Part shown: piece after piece, positions 26,359 through 36,308 of the stretch
How the letters are laid out: each line of letters starts with the position of its first letter
How positions within the stretch are numbered: position 1 is the first letter of the stretch
From: Bacteroidales bacterium
GTDB lineage: Bacteria; Bacteroidota; Bacteroidia; Bacteroidales; UBA932
Reading direction: 5' to 3'
Length of the DNA: 64,000 bases
Assembly (NCBI GenBank): GCA_028690215.1
Contig: JAQVBQ010000004.1
Span: forward strand, 53,204 to 117,203
Notes under the pieces: model-generated
The model's database searches: none
The model's input: the letters and a program-made list of their open reading frames with translations, nothing else
What the model was told of the DNA's origin: nothing
Position numbers and translations under genes: made by a program

Positions 26359-29004
26359 TTAATGAGCCTCAAGCCAGTTTTTACCGGTGTTACAATCTAC
26401 AGTGAGTGGTACTGAGAGCCTTGTAACATTTTCCATCTCCTCTTTCACGATAAGGCTCAATTGTTCCTCTTCTCCCTTGATGACATCAAATACAAGCTCG
26501 TCATGTACCTGAAGGATCATCTTGCTTTTGAGCCCCTCTTTTGTTATCCTGCGGTCAACATTTATCATGGCTATCTTTATGATGTCTGCCGCACTGCCCT
26601 GTATAGGGGCATTTACAGCGTTTCTCTCCGCCAGTCCGCGAACAACGGCATTCTTTGAGTTGATGTCAGGTGTGAATCTTTTCCTTCCGTAAAGAGTCTC
26701 TACATATCCACTTTTTCGCGCCTGCTCAATCGTGTTTGTCATATAGGCATGTACTCCCGGGTATTTGTTGAAATACTCCTCAATGAGGCTCTTGGCTTCA
26801 CTCCTTGAGATATGAAGCCTCTGAGAGAGGCCAAAGGCAGATATGCCGTATATTATGCCGAAGTTGGCGACTTTTGCCCTGCTCCTCTGTTCCTTTGAAA
26901 GCATCTCTTCGGGTGTGTCGAAGATTCTGGATGCAGTGGCAGCATGGATATCCTTGCCGGCACGGAAAGCCTCTATAAAATTCTCGTCTCCGCTTATATG
27001 GGCCATTAATCTTAGCTCTATCTGTGAATAGTCGGATGACATTATACAACCATCAGGAGATGAGGGTATAAATGCCTTGCGTATCTCCCTGCCTCTCTCT
27101 GTCCTTATAGGGATATTCTGCAGGTTTGGTTTGACAGAGCTGAGCCTTCCTGTTGATGTCAGCGCCTGATTGAATGTCGTGTGCAGTTTACCGCTTTTTC
27201 TTGAGATCAGAAGCGGCAGTGGGTCTGTATATGTTGAAATCAGTTTCTTGATATTCCTGAATTCAAGTATCAGTGGAATTACCGGATGTTCCCCTTCGAG
27301 TTCTGAAAGAGTCTCTTCATCCGTAGAAAGAGCTTTCTTGCCCTCCTTTCCATTTTTGTGGCCTAGCTTGAGTTTTTCATAGAGAAGTACACTCAGCTGT
27401 TTCGGTGACGAGACGTTAAGTGTGTGATCATCTGCAATATCTCTTATTTTGTCCTCTATCTCAGAAAGTTCTGCAGTTAACTTTTCACTGTAATTTCTGA
27501 GCATTAATGTGTCAATCTTGACTCCAGTCTGTTCCATCCCTGCCAAGACGCTTATCAATGGCATCTCGATCTTGTTGTATAAACTGTAGAGGGACTCTCT
27601 CTTAAGATCTTCCTCTAGTTTGTGAAACAGTGGCAGAAGTATTGCACCCTCTTTGAAAAGAGTATCGTTGTCGTTGACGCTGTTCGCGCTCTCCTGGAAA
27701 AGGTCTGCCTGAACGACCGTTTTTTCTTCACCGAGTGTTATATCCAGATATGTTGAAGCCAGTATCTCGATCTTGTGTGCTCTCTCAGGCATCAGAAGAT
27801 AGTGCATCAGCTCAATGTCAGCCAGGTAACCCTTCAGGAAAATGGCTGCTGATGCCAGTTCATTCATCAGGGATTTAATATCATAGCCGCATTTCAACAG
27901 AGTCTGATCTTCAAGAATCTCTTTGAATACTGAAATCCGATCTCTTGTGCAGAAATAGACAGAGTCATAACAACCAATGAGATATCCTCCCTCAGCCTGT
28001 TTTATGGCAATCTCTCCCTTTGCTCTTGATTCAGCAGCGATCTCTTCGGGGGTGGCGAGCCGATAGCTGACTGTTTTAGCCTTACTTTCCGCCACAGGTT
28101 CTACAGACTTGCTTCCTGTAACTTCAAAAACCTCTCCGAGTTTCTGTATTGACCGGTTCAGAGAGCTGAACTCATACTCAGTAAAAATTCTGTTCAAATC
28201 GTTGAAATGGGGTGTAGAGAGCTTAAGAGAATCTTCATCCCATGATACATCTACATTCGTGTCGATTGTGATAAGCCTTTTGCTGAGTCCGATGTGTTGC
28301 TCTGCCTCCCGGAATGCTGCCTGCTGCTTCTCGGGCAGCTCTGTTAACATATTGTAGATGTTCTCTACAGAACCATATTTCTGTATAAGCTTTTTCGAAC
28401 CAACCTCACCGACACCCCTAACTCCGGGAACATTGTCGGAGGCGTCTCCCCAAATAGTAAGAATGTCTATAACCTGCTCGGGCCTCTCGATGGTGTAATA
28501 GTCACAAATCTCCTTCATCCCGATGACTTCCATATCTGCCCCGCTCTTTCCAGGTTTGTACTGGAATATTCTGCCTGAGACAAGTTGTCCGTAATCCTTG
28601 TCTGGAGTCACCATGTATACCTCAAAATCCTCTTTTTCCGCCCTTTTTGCCAATGTCCCTATAACATCATCAGCCTCAAATCCTGGTTTCATTATCACCG
28701 GTATTGATATCGCTTCAAGAATCTCTGACAGAGGCTCGAGTGCCTTTTTTATAAGTTCGGGGGTCTCACTCCTGTTCGCCTTGTATTCAGGGTAGAGCTC
28801 ATGACGGAATGTCTTTGCCGGAGGGTCGAATGCAACGGCAAGGTGTGTCGGCCGCTCCTTTATTATAAGGTCAATCAGGGTCTTTGTAAAACCAAATAGG
28901 ATTGATGTGTCAACCCCTTTGGAGTTGAACATCGGCCTTCTTAAGAATGCATAGTATGACCGGAATATCAATGCATGACCGTCAATAAGGAAAAGTCTCT
29001 TCAT
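26359..29004 (-). CDS. polA: DNA polymerase I
   Basis: 5' nuclease domain (FLIDGHALIFRSYYAF, TPDKDYGQLV) and polymerase motifs (TTFNQALTSTGRLSSVKPNLQNIPIRTERGREIRKAF, DYSQIELRLMAHISGDE, VHDELVFDV). Confidence 0.96.
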   Translation of the reverse strand: MKRLFLIDGHALIFRSYYAFLRRPMFNSKGVDTSILFGFTKTLIDLIIKERPTHLAVAFDPPAKTFRHELYPEYKANRSETPELIKKALEPLSEILEAISIPVIMKPGFEADDVIGTLAKRAEKEDFEVYMVTPDKDYGQLVSGRIFQYKPGKSGADMEVIGMKEICDYYTIERPEQVIDILTIWGDASDNVPGVRGVGEVGSKKLIQKYGSVENIYNMLTELPEKQQAAFREAEQHIGLSKRLITIDTNVDVSWDEDSLKLSTPHFNDLNRIFTEYEFSSLNRSIQKLGEVFEVTGSKSVEPVAESKAKTVSYRLATPEEIAAESRAKGEIAIKQAEGGYLIGCYDSVYFCTRDRISVFKEILEDQTLLKCGYDIKSLMNELASAAIFLKGYLADIELMHYLLMPERAHKIEILASTYLDITLGEEKTVVQADLFQESANSVNDNDTLFKEGAILLPLFHKLEEDLKRESLYSLYNKIEMPLISVLAGMEQTGVKIDTLMLRNYSEKLTAELSEIEDKIRDIADDHTLNVSSPKQLSVLLYEKLKLGHKNGKEGKKALSTDEETLSELEGEHPVIPLILEFRNIKKLISTYTDPLPLLISRKSGKLHTTFNQALTSTGRLSSVKPNLQNIPIRTERGREIRKAFIPSSPDGCIMSSDYSQIELRLMAHISGDENFIEAFRAGKDIHAATASRIFDTPEEMLSKEQRSRAKVANFGIIYGISAFGLSQRLHISRSEAKSLIEEYFNKYPGVHAYMTNTIEQARKSGYVETLYGRKRFTPDINSKNAVVRGLAERNAVNAPIQGSAADIIKIAMINVDRRITKEGLKSKMILQVHDELVFDVIKGEEEQLSLIVKEEMENVTRLSVPLTVDCNTGKNWLEAH

Positions 29005-29006
29005 AA

Positions 29007-29462
29007 TTAAATCAAGCTTTGGCTGTTGTCGTCAGCCATCCATTCCACATAGGATGTGGGTGTCTCGTACAATTTGATGCTTTGAAGTGTCACCTTGGCC
29101 GGTAGTCTCTCTATAAGAATGTCGTGGATGTACAGGACCAGGTTTTCGCAGGTGGGCTGGAAGTCTACTATGACAACATTATCGTATGCCTCGGAAATTT
29201 CTGATGACAAGGCGGATCCCCTCCTTAAGATAAGTGCGTGGTCGAAAACGTTTATAATATAATCATTTACTACCTTTTTCAGATCGCTGAAATCGAGTAC
29301 CATGCCGTTTTTCGGATTAGAAGTCTCTGATATTGGAGTGCCCTTGACAGTTATATATAATCCGTATGAATGTCCATGTATGTGGCGGCACTTTCCATCG
29401 TACCCGGTGAGTGCATGTGCTCCTTCGAACCGGAATTCTTTTGTAATGCGAAGTGTTGACAT
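29007..29462 (-). CDS. 6-pyruvoyl-tetrahydropterin synthase / 6-carboxytetrahydropterin synthase (QueD) family
   Basis: FEGAHALTGYDGKCRHIHGHSYGLYITVKG, GMVLDFSDLKKVVND, FDHALILR, PTCENLVLYIHDIL. Confidence 0.87.
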   Translation of the reverse strand: MSTLRITKEFRFEGAHALTGYDGKCRHIHGHSYGLYITVKGTPISETSNPKNGMVLDFSDLKKVVNDYIINVFDHALILRRGSALSSEISEAYDNVVIVDFQPTCENLVLYIHDILIERLPAKVTLQSIKLYETPTSYVEWMADDNSQSLI

Positions 29463-29467
29463 TATTT

Positions 29468-29497
29468 TTTTACAAAAGTATTAATATTTTTGTAAAA
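29468..29497. promoter_or_regulatory. 30-bp near-perfect palindrome in divergent intergenic region
   Basis: TTTTACAAAA-gTATTAATAt-TTTTGTAAAA; 10-bp perfect arms plus self-complementary TATTAATA centre, one mismatched pair. Confidence 0.6.
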
Positions 29498-29615
29498 TCT
29501 GGAATAACTAATATTCTATTAAATAGATGAAAACTAAATAAGTTTTATTTAAATAATTAATTAAAGTTTTTATTTTTATTACAAATTCTTACTTTTGTAG
29601 AAAAATTTATAAGTC

Positions 29616-30809
29616 ATGGCGATAAATATTCAAAACTTTCTATCTTCCAATGCAAAGAATATGAGAAGATCTGCAATCAGAGATCTTCTTAGTGTAGCAA
29701 ACAGACCAGAGGTAATTTCATTTGCAGGAGGTTTCCCGAATGCAGCAACTTTTCCTATCGATGATCTTAAGGTAATAATGCAAGAGGTACTGGAAACAGA
29801 AGGTACATCAGCCCTTCAGTACGGACCAACAGAGGGTAATCAGAAGCTAAGGGAGCAGATAGCAAAGAGATATTCTGAAAAAGGATGCAAGGTTACAGCA
29901 AAAAACATTCTGATAACAACATCTTCACAACAGGCTATAGATTTAACAACAAAAATATTCATCAATCCGGGTGATACCATTATCTGCGGTCTTCCATCAT
30001 ATTTAGGAGCTCTTCAGGCTTTCTGGTCATACCAGGCAGAACCGGTAGGCATAAAATGTGACAATGACCTTGAGGATACAGTAAAAGAGCTTATCACCAA
30101 AGGCCAAAAACCAAAATTTGTCTATGCAATTCCAGATTTCCAGAACCCTTCAGGAGTGACAATGACCCTGGAGCAAAGGAAGTATGTTCTTGATGTAGTA
30201 AAGAGATATGACCTGCTTCTTCTTGAGGACAGCCCTTATAGAGAGCTCAGGTTTGACGGTGTGGAGCAACCTATGATGTATTCGCTCGATGATGACAATA
30301 GAGTTATATTGCTGGGTACATTCTCCAAGACATTCCTTCCGGGCTTCCGTATCGGATGGATAATTGCACCGGAAGAGATTATTGACAGACTTATTGTTGC
30401 AAAACAATCAACAGACCTTTGTACTCCGGTATTTGATCAGGCTGTAGCTGCTAAATATCTTGAGAAGGGTCTCTTTGAGAAGAACCTTCAGAAGACTATC
30501 GCTCTATATCGCGAGAAGAGAGACCATATGTTGGCTTGTTTTGAAAAATATATGCCTAAGGGAGTTGCATGGACACACCCTGAAGGAGGACTTTTCCTCT
30601 TTGTCAAGTTGCCTGAGGGTTATGATACAAGGGCTCTTTTTGATATAGCAATGAAAGAGGATGTCGCTTTCGTGATAGGAGAGGCATTCCATTGCGACGG
30701 TTCCGGAAAGAATACAATGAGGATGAACTTCTCATTTATGAATGCTGAAAAAACCGAGGAGGGTGTTAAAAGACTTGCCCGTGCAATTGATAAAATGATT
30801 AATAAGTAA
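29616..30809 (+). CDS. PLP-dependent class I/II aminotransferase (2-aminoadipate-like)
   Basis: VISFAGGFPNAATFP, LQYGPTEGNQKLREQIAKRY, YAIPDFQNPSGVTMTLEQR, LLLEDSPYRELRF, GTFSKTFLPGFRIGWI. Confidence 0.9.
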   Translation: MAINIQNFLSSNAKNMRRSAIRDLLSVANRPEVISFAGGFPNAATFPIDDLKVIMQEVLETEGTSALQYGPTEGNQKLREQIAKRYSEKGCKVTAKNILITTSSQQAIDLTTKIFINPGDTIICGLPSYLGALQAFWSYQAEPVGIKCDNDLEDTVKELITKGQKPKFVYAIPDFQNPSGVTMTLEQRKYVLDVVKRYDLLLLEDSPYRELRFDGVEQPMMYSLDDDNRVILLGTFSKTFLPGFRIGWIIAPEEIIDRLIVAKQSTDLCTPVFDQAVAAKYLEKGLFEKNLQKTIALYREKRDHMLACFEKYMPKGVAWTHPEGGLFLFVKLPEGYDTRALFDIAMKEDVAFVIGEAFHCDGSGKNTMRMNFSFMNAEKTEEGVKRLARAIDKMINK

Positions 30810-30830
30810 TAATCAGTTTTACTGACAGAT

Positions 30831-30866
30831 GGGGGCTTTGGCGTTATCGCCGGAGCCCCCTTTTCT
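30831..30866 (+). terminator. Rho-independent terminator after aminotransferase gene
   Basis: GGGGGCTttGGCGttatCGCCggAGCCCCC followed by TTTTCT. Confidence 0.87.
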
Positions 30867-30937
30867 ATTTAAATTTTCAATGATTTTTTTTATTTAGTAT
30901 TTTTGCAGCCAAAGTTAAATACATAAAATTATAGGAT

Positions 30938-31705
30938 ATGAGAAAGAAAATTGTTGCCGGAAACTGGAAAATGAACACTACAATCAAGGAGGCTGAAGTG
31001 CTTGTTAAAGACCTTACAGCTCTTGTAGATGAGTTTGATACAGATGTCGATATTATAGTGTGTCCTCCTTTCACTCACCTTGACTCTGTTGCCAGACTGC
31101 TTGCCAAACAATATGATGAGAAAGAGAAGATATATCTTGGTGCTCAAAACTGTGCCGATCACACATCTGGTGCATACACAGGAGAGGTATCAGTAAACAT
31201 GTTGAAATCTGTTAACTGCAAATATGTGATACTTGGCCACTCAGAGAGAAGGGAGTATTATCATGAGAATAGTGCATCTTTGTATGAGAAGATAGAATTG
31301 GCTCTCAATGCCGGTATTATTCCGATTTTCTGTGTAGGTGAGAAACTTGAGGAGAGAGAGTCCAACAGACATTTCGAGGTTGTTGCTGAGCAGATCAAGG
31401 ACGTGCTATACAGGCTCAAAGGGGCTGAAATGAGCAAGATAATAATTGCCTATGAACCGGTTTGGGCTATTGGTACAGGTAAAACTGCCACTTCGGAGCA
31501 GGCCGAAGAGATGCACGCATATATAAGAAAGGTAGTGGCAGATAAATTCGGTGATGTAGCTGACATTGTTCCTATTTTGTATGGTGGAAGTTGCAAGCCG
31601 TCGAATGCCCAGGAGATATTCTCTAAACCGAATGTTGACGGAGGTCTGATCGGAGGTGCATCGTTAGTTGCCAAAGATTTTGTGGATATTGTAAAATCCT
31701 TCTAA
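30938..31705 (+). CDS. tpiA: Triose-phosphate isomerase
   Basis: [65 protein letters not shown]. Confidence 0.98.
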   Translation: MRKKIVAGNWKMNTTIKEAEVLVKDLTALVDEFDTDVDIIVCPPFTHLDSVARLLAKQYDEKEKIYLGAQNCADHTSGAYTGEVSVNMLKSVNCKYVILGHSERREYYHENSASLYEKIELALNAGIIPIFCVGEKLEERESNRHFEVVAEQIKDVLYRLKGAEMSKIIIAYEPVWAIGTGKTATSEQAEEMHAYIRKVVADKFGDVADIVPILYGGSCKPSNAQEIFSKPNVDGGLIGGASLVAKDFVDIVKSF

Positions 31706-32556
31706 TGAATTATATAGAGGTAATCTTTGAGATTGAGCCGTTTTCAGAAGATTATGCAGAGCAGGTAATAGCTCAAATAGAAGAGCTCCCTTACGAAAGT
31801 TTTGCAACAGAGAATGGATGTCTCAAAGCTTATATTCCTGAGGAGAAGTACTCTGCAGGTGATCTGAGGGCTCTGCTTTCTGCCTTTGCAAACTCTCCGG
31901 AGTTTCAGGTGAAGAGCAGTGCATCTCTTATTCACGAGCAAAACTGGAACATTTTATGGGAGTCAAATTTTCCTCCTATTGCAATTGGAGGTAAATGTAC
32001 TGTAAAAGCCAGTTTTCATAAGGGACTTCCTAAAACAAGGTACACAATAACAATTGATCCTAAGATGGCCTTCGGTACCGGACACCATCAGACAACCTCT
32101 CTTATGGTGGAGACTTTGCTGGATGCGCAAGTAAAAGGGAAAAGAGTGCTGGATGTGGGTTGTGGAACAGGAATTCTCTCTATTCTTGCTGCAAAGATGG
32201 GCGCATCTGCACCTGTACATGCAATTGATATTGATCATATTGCCGTATCTTCGACAGAGGAGAATGTGAAAAAGAACAGAGTTCAGGGAAAGGTTGTCGC
32301 TCTTTGCGGAGATGCATCTCTGATACAAGCCGGGAGATATGATATTTTACTGGCCAATATCAACAGGAATATAATACTTCAGGATATAGCCACATATAGC
32401 AGGGCTCTGACAACTTCGGGGAGACTCTACATAAGCGGCTTCTATAGTGAAGATCTGCCGATGATACTGGAGGAGGCAAAAAAATTCTCTCTTGAGTATG
32501 TGACTGAGAGAAGACGCGATAATTGGATGGCTGCAGAACTGAAAAAAGTTGACTAA
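31705..32556 (+). CDS. prmA: Ribosomal protein L11 methyltransferase
   Basis: ITIDPKMAFGTGHHQTTSLMVE, VLDVGCGTGILSILAAKMGA, DILLANINRNII; ATG overlaps tpiA stop. Confidence 0.94.
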   Translation: MNYIEVIFEIEPFSEDYAEQVIAQIEELPYESFATENGCLKAYIPEEKYSAGDLRALLSAFANSPEFQVKSSASLIHEQNWNILWESNFPPIAIGGKCTVKASFHKGLPKTRYTITIDPKMAFGTGHHQTTSLMVETLLDAQVKGKRVLDVGCGTGILSILAAKMGASAPVHAIDIDHIAVSSTEENVKKNRVQGKVVALCGDASLIQAGRYDILLANINRNIILQDIATYSRALTTSGRLYISGFYSEDLPMILEEAKKFSLEYVTERRRDNWMAAELKKVD

Positions 32557-32570
32557 CCGTCATTCAGGTG

Positions 32571-32600
32571 TTGCAAAATTAGAAAATTATCGTACCTTTG
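32571..32600 (+). promoter_or_regulatory. Bacteroidetes-type promoter upstream of tRNA-Leu
   Basis: TTG (32571-32573), 19 nt, TACCTTTG (32593-32600); predicted start just before the tRNA 5' end. Confidence 0.72.
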
Positions 32601-32611
32601 CATCCCTCAAA

Positions 32612-32693
32612 GCGGGCATGGCGTAATTGGTAGCCGCGCCAGACTTAGGATCTGGTGCCGTAAGGCGTGGGGGTTCGAGTCCCTTTGCCCGCA
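32612..32693 (+). tRNA. tRNA-Leu (anticodon TAG)
   Basis: GCGGGCA...TGCCCGC acceptor stem, anticodon arm CCAGA-CTTAGGA-TCTGG, long variable arm, GGTTCGAGTCC T-arm; no genomically encoded CCA. Confidence 0.95.
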
Positions 32694-32695
32694 CT

Positions 32696-32730
32696 AAAAA
32701 GCAGATAGCCTTTGGGGTATCTGCTTTTTA
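32696..32730 (+). terminator. Rho-independent terminator after tRNA-Leu
   Basis: AAAAAGCAGATA-gcctttgggg-TATCTGCTTTTT. Confidence 0.85.
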
Positions 32731-32763
32731 GCTATTAGCTTGATTGATAATAATAACAGATAT

Positions 32764-34089
32764 ATGAAAGTAACACAAAAAAACATTGATGATCTGAATC
32801 TCACTGTTACTCTTAACATTGAGCAGGGAGACTATAGCGATAAGCAGAAGAAGATTCTTAACGACTATCGCAGAAAAGCTGATATCAAAGGATTCCGTAA
32901 AGGAATGGCCCCAATGAGTCTTATTGAAAAGATGCATGGCAGGTCTGCTATGCTTGATGCTGTTAATAATCTCATATCTGAAGGTCTGAATAACTATATC
33001 TCTGAAAACAAGCTTAATATTTTAGGAGAACCACTGCCTAATGGGACTGAACAAAAAGAGATCGATTGGGACAATGACACAACCTTCGAGTTTGTATTTG
33101 ACCTGGCTCTTGCTCCAAAGGTTGAAATTCAGCTGAGCAAGGATGATAAAATCCCATACTATGAAGTTAAGATTTCAAAAGAAGAGAAAGAAAAATATAC
33201 CGGTAATATAAAGAAACAGTTCGGGCAGCTTGGCGTGGCGGACATGATTGAGGAGGAGGATTTCATCATCGCTGACCTTATACAAGGTGAGATGAGAATT
33301 GAAGGAACCTATGTAGCAATGAGGTCTATCGAGGATGCAAAGATTAAGAAGACATTCATCGGTAAAAAAGCCGGGGATGAGTTTGAAATCGATGTAAACA
33401 AGGCTTTTGCAAACGAGACTGACAGAGCAGCATTGCTTAAGGTTAAGAAAGAGGAGCTTGCTTCAATCGAACCAATTTTCAATGTAATTGTTAAGGAGGT
33501 TAAGAGATTTGTAGATGCTGAGGTTAACCAGGATCTCTTTGACAAGGTTTTTGGAGCGGGTGTGATAACCAGCCAGGAGGAGTTTGATGCTAAATTGGTA
33601 GAGAGGATGAAGGGAGAGTTTGCTCAGGAGAGTGACTATCGCTATATGCTTGATGCAAGAGAGTATCTTATCGAGAAGAGTGCACTCAAATTGCCTGAAG
33701 ATTTTCTCAAGAGGTGGCTCTTTACTGCCAACGAGGGAAAATTCACAATGGAGGAGATAGAGAAGGATTTCGCACTTTTCCTTAAGGATTTCCGCTGGCA
33801 GATGATACGCCAGACCATTATGAAAGAGCAGAAGCTGGAGGTTACTAAGGAGATTCTGATAGAGAATGCAAAGAAGATAGCAAGCTACCAATTTGCAATG
33901 TATGGTCTGACAAATGCACCTGAAGAGCAGGTTGAGAAGTATGCTCAATCACTGTTGTCAAATGAGAAAGAGGGCAGGAGAATATATGAGAAGGCAGAAG
34001 AGGATATGACTATTGAATATGTCAAGAGCGTTACATCTATTGACAAAAAGTCCATATCTCTCGATGAACTTCAAAAAATGACCAACTAA
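32764..34089 (+). CDS. tig: Trigger factor
   Basis: Ribosome-binding region DYRRKADIKGFRKGMAPMSLIEKMHG; directly upstream of clpP-clpX. Confidence 0.92.
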   Translation: MKVTQKNIDDLNLTVTLNIEQGDYSDKQKKILNDYRRKADIKGFRKGMAPMSLIEKMHGRSAMLDAVNNLISEGLNNYISENKLNILGEPLPNGTEQKEIDWDNDTTFEFVFDLALAPKVEIQLSKDDKIPYYEVKISKEEKEKYTGNIKKQFGQLGVADMIEEEDFIIADLIQGEMRIEGTYVAMRSIEDAKIKKTFIGKKAGDEFEIDVNKAFANETDRAALLKVKKEELASIEPIFNVIVKEVKRFVDAEVNQDLFDKVFGAGVITSQEEFDAKLVERMKGEFAQESDYRYMLDAREYLIEKSALKLPEDFLKRWLFTANEGKFTMEEIEKDFALFLKDFRWQMIRQTIMKEQKLEVTKEILIENAKKIASYQFAMYGLTNAPEEQVEKYAQSLLSNEKEGRRIYEKAEEDMTIEYVKSVTSIDKKSISLDELQKMTN

Positions 34090-34100
34090 TTTTAAAAAAT

Positions 34101-34772
34101 ATGGCTACTGAATTTGAAAAATTTGCCAGGTTGCACCAGGGCGTCAGCAGTCTGTCTATGCACAGGTTCCAGTCCCTATATGGTGCATACATCAACCCTA
34201 CAATCATCGAGGAGAGACAGTTGAATGTCGCTGCCATGGATGTTTTCTCAAGGTTGATGATGGACAGGATCATATTCTTGGGAGTGCCTATCAACGACGA
34301 TGTTGCCAACATTATTCAGGCGCAACTTTTATATCTTGACTCAGTTGATTCTAAGGCTGATATTCAGCTTTACATCAACTCTCCGGGAGGCTCGGTATAT
34401 GCCGGCCTGGGCATATATGACACAATGCAGCTTGTAGGCTCCGATGTTGCCACTATCTGTACAGGTATGGCTGCTTCAATGTCGGCTATATTGCTGACAG
34501 CAGGGGCTTCTGGCAAAAGATCGGCCCTGCCTCATTCAAGAGTCATGATTCACCAGCCTATGGGAGGTGCAGAGGGACAGGCAGTTGATATCGAGATTAC
34601 TGCAAGAGAGATTATGAAGATTAAGAAGGAGTTGTATGAAATCATCTCCCATCACTCAGGCAAACCGCTGGATATCATAGAGAAAGATGCAGACAGAGAT
34701 TACTGGATGACTGCAACTGAAGCTAAAGCATACGGCATGATTGACGAAATCCTGATTAAATCTAAAAAATAG
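34101..34772 (+). CDS. clpP: ATP-dependent Clp protease proteolytic subunit
   Basis: [73 protein letters not shown]. Confidence 0.98.
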   Translation: MATEFEKFARLHQGVSSLSMHRFQSLYGAYINPTIIEERQLNVAAMDVFSRLMMDRIIFLGVPINDDVANIIQAQLLYLDSVDSKADIQLYINSPGGSVYAGLGIYDTMQLVGSDVATICTGMAASMSAILLTAGASGKRSALPHSRVMIHQPMGGAEGQAVDIEITAREIMKIKKELYEIISHHSGKPLDIIEKDADRDYWMTATEAKAYGMIDEILIKSKK

Positions 34773-34782
34773 TTGTATAAAT

Positions 34783-36021
34783 ATGGCATCCAAGTATAAC
34801 GACTATTGTTCATTTTGCGGACGGGGAAAGGACGAGGTAGAGGTTCTTATAGCCGGAGAGATAGCCAGTATTTGTGGCGAATGTGCACAACAGGCTGTGG
34901 ATTACTCCAAAGAGGCGATGAGGGCAAAGAGATCAAAAGGACGTAAGAGTGAGGATTCTGAGAAGAAACTCATGAAACCTGTTGAGATCACTCAGTTTCT
35001 TGACCAATATGTGATAGGTCAGGATGAGGCAAAGAAACACCTCGCTGTTGCCGTATACAACCACTATAAGAGAATCTCCAATCCCGGCAATGATGACCTG
35101 GATCTTGAAAAATCAAACATCATGCTCATCGGTCAGACCGGTACAGGAAAGACCCTTTTAGCCCGGACCATAGCCAAGATGCTGGATGTTCCCTTCACAA
35201 TTGTAGATGCAACCGTGCTCACAGAAGCCGGCTATGTAGGAGAGGATGTCGAGAGTATATTGACAAGATTGCTTCAGGAGGCAGACTATGATGTTGAGAG
35301 GGCTCAGAGGGGAATTGTATTTATTGATGAGATTGACAAAATTGCAAGAAAAAGCGATAATCCGTCAATAACAAGAGATGTTTCTGGTGAGGGTGTGCAA
35401 CAGGCTATGCTGAAACTTCTGGAGGGAAGCGTTGTGAATGTTCCACCTCAGGGAGGGCGTAAGCACCCTGAACAAAGGATGATAGCTGTCGATACTAAGA
35501 ATATCCTTTTTATCTGCGGCGGGGCGTTTGAAGGAATAGACAGAAAGATCTCACAAAGGCTGAACACTCAGGTTGTGGGTTATGGGGCAGAGAAGAAGAG
35601 AAGCAAGATTGACAAGGATAACCTTATAAGATATGTCTCTCCTCAGGATTTGCGGGCCTATGGTCTTATTCCGGAGATAATAGGCAGGTTGCCTGTTCTG
35701 ACTTACCTCCATCCATTGGACAGAAAAGCATTGAGGACTATCCTGACAGAGCCGAAAAATGCGCTGGTCAAGCAGTATCACAAGCTTTTCGAACTTGACG
35801 GTGTCAAGTTGAAGATTGAGGATGATGTGTTGGATTATATTGTTAATACTTCAATTGAGTACAAGCTTGGGGCTAGAGGTTTGCGCTCAATATGCGAGGC
35901 AATTATGGTAGATGCCATGTACGAGACTCCTTCACAGGCAAAGAAGAGCCTTACCATAAAGCTTGACTATGCAAAGAAGAAGATTGACAAGTTCACAGGT
36001 ATACTGGCAGCTTCTGCTTAA
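34783..36021 (+). CDS. clpX: ATP-dependent Clp protease ATP-binding subunit ClpX
   Basis: [11 protein letters not shown] zinc finger, [57 protein letters not shown]. Confidence 0.98.
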   Translation: MASKYNDYCSFCGRGKDEVEVLIAGEIASICGECAQQAVDYSKEAMRAKRSKGRKSEDSEKKLMKPVEITQFLDQYVIGQDEAKKHLAVAVYNHYKRISNPGNDDLDLEKSNIMLIGQTGTGKTLLARTIAKMLDVPFTIVDATVLTEAGYVGEDVESILTRLLQEADYDVERAQRGIVFIDEIDKIARKSDNPSITRDVSGEGVQQAMLKLLEGSVVNVPPQGGRKHPEQRMIAVDTKNILFICGGAFEGIDRKISQRLNTQVVGYGAEKKRSKIDKDNLIRYVSPQDLRAYGLIPEIIGRLPVLTYLHPLDRKALRTILTEPKNALVKQYHKLFELDGVKLKIEDDVLDYIVNTSIEYKLGARGLRSICEAIMVDAMYETPSQAKKSLTIKLDYAKKKIDKFTGILAASA

Positions 36022-36027
36022 TAACGA

Positions 36028-36258
36028 CTACTTTTTTGGTAATATTTCATAACCGGCAGCTGTGAGAATCTCAGCTGCTGCTTGATATTCCTCTTCAGGA
36101 ACCTGAAGCTTGACGTTCGATGTCGGATATATGTTAATCACAGAGTTATAGAACTCATCTTTCAGAAAAGTGTGTATACCGTTAGCCTCAAGGTTTGATC
36201 TTGGTATCAGTATGTCCTGTGGGTAGGCTGAAGTCAGTATCGTAATCCATTTATCCAT
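36028..36258 (-). CDS. DUF2007-like putative signal-transducing protein
   Basis: 76 aa: MDKWITILTSAYPQDILIPRSNLEANGIHTFLKDEFY...NVKLQVPEEEYQAAAEIL. Confidence 0.75.
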   Translation of the reverse strand: MDKWITILTSAYPQDILIPRSNLEANGIHTFLKDEFYNSVINIYPTSNVKLQVPEEEYQAAAEILTAAGYEILPKK

Positions 36259-36308
36259 GATAATTCAATTTTAGACTATTAAAGATAGTCAAATATCGGA
36301 TAAGTGTG

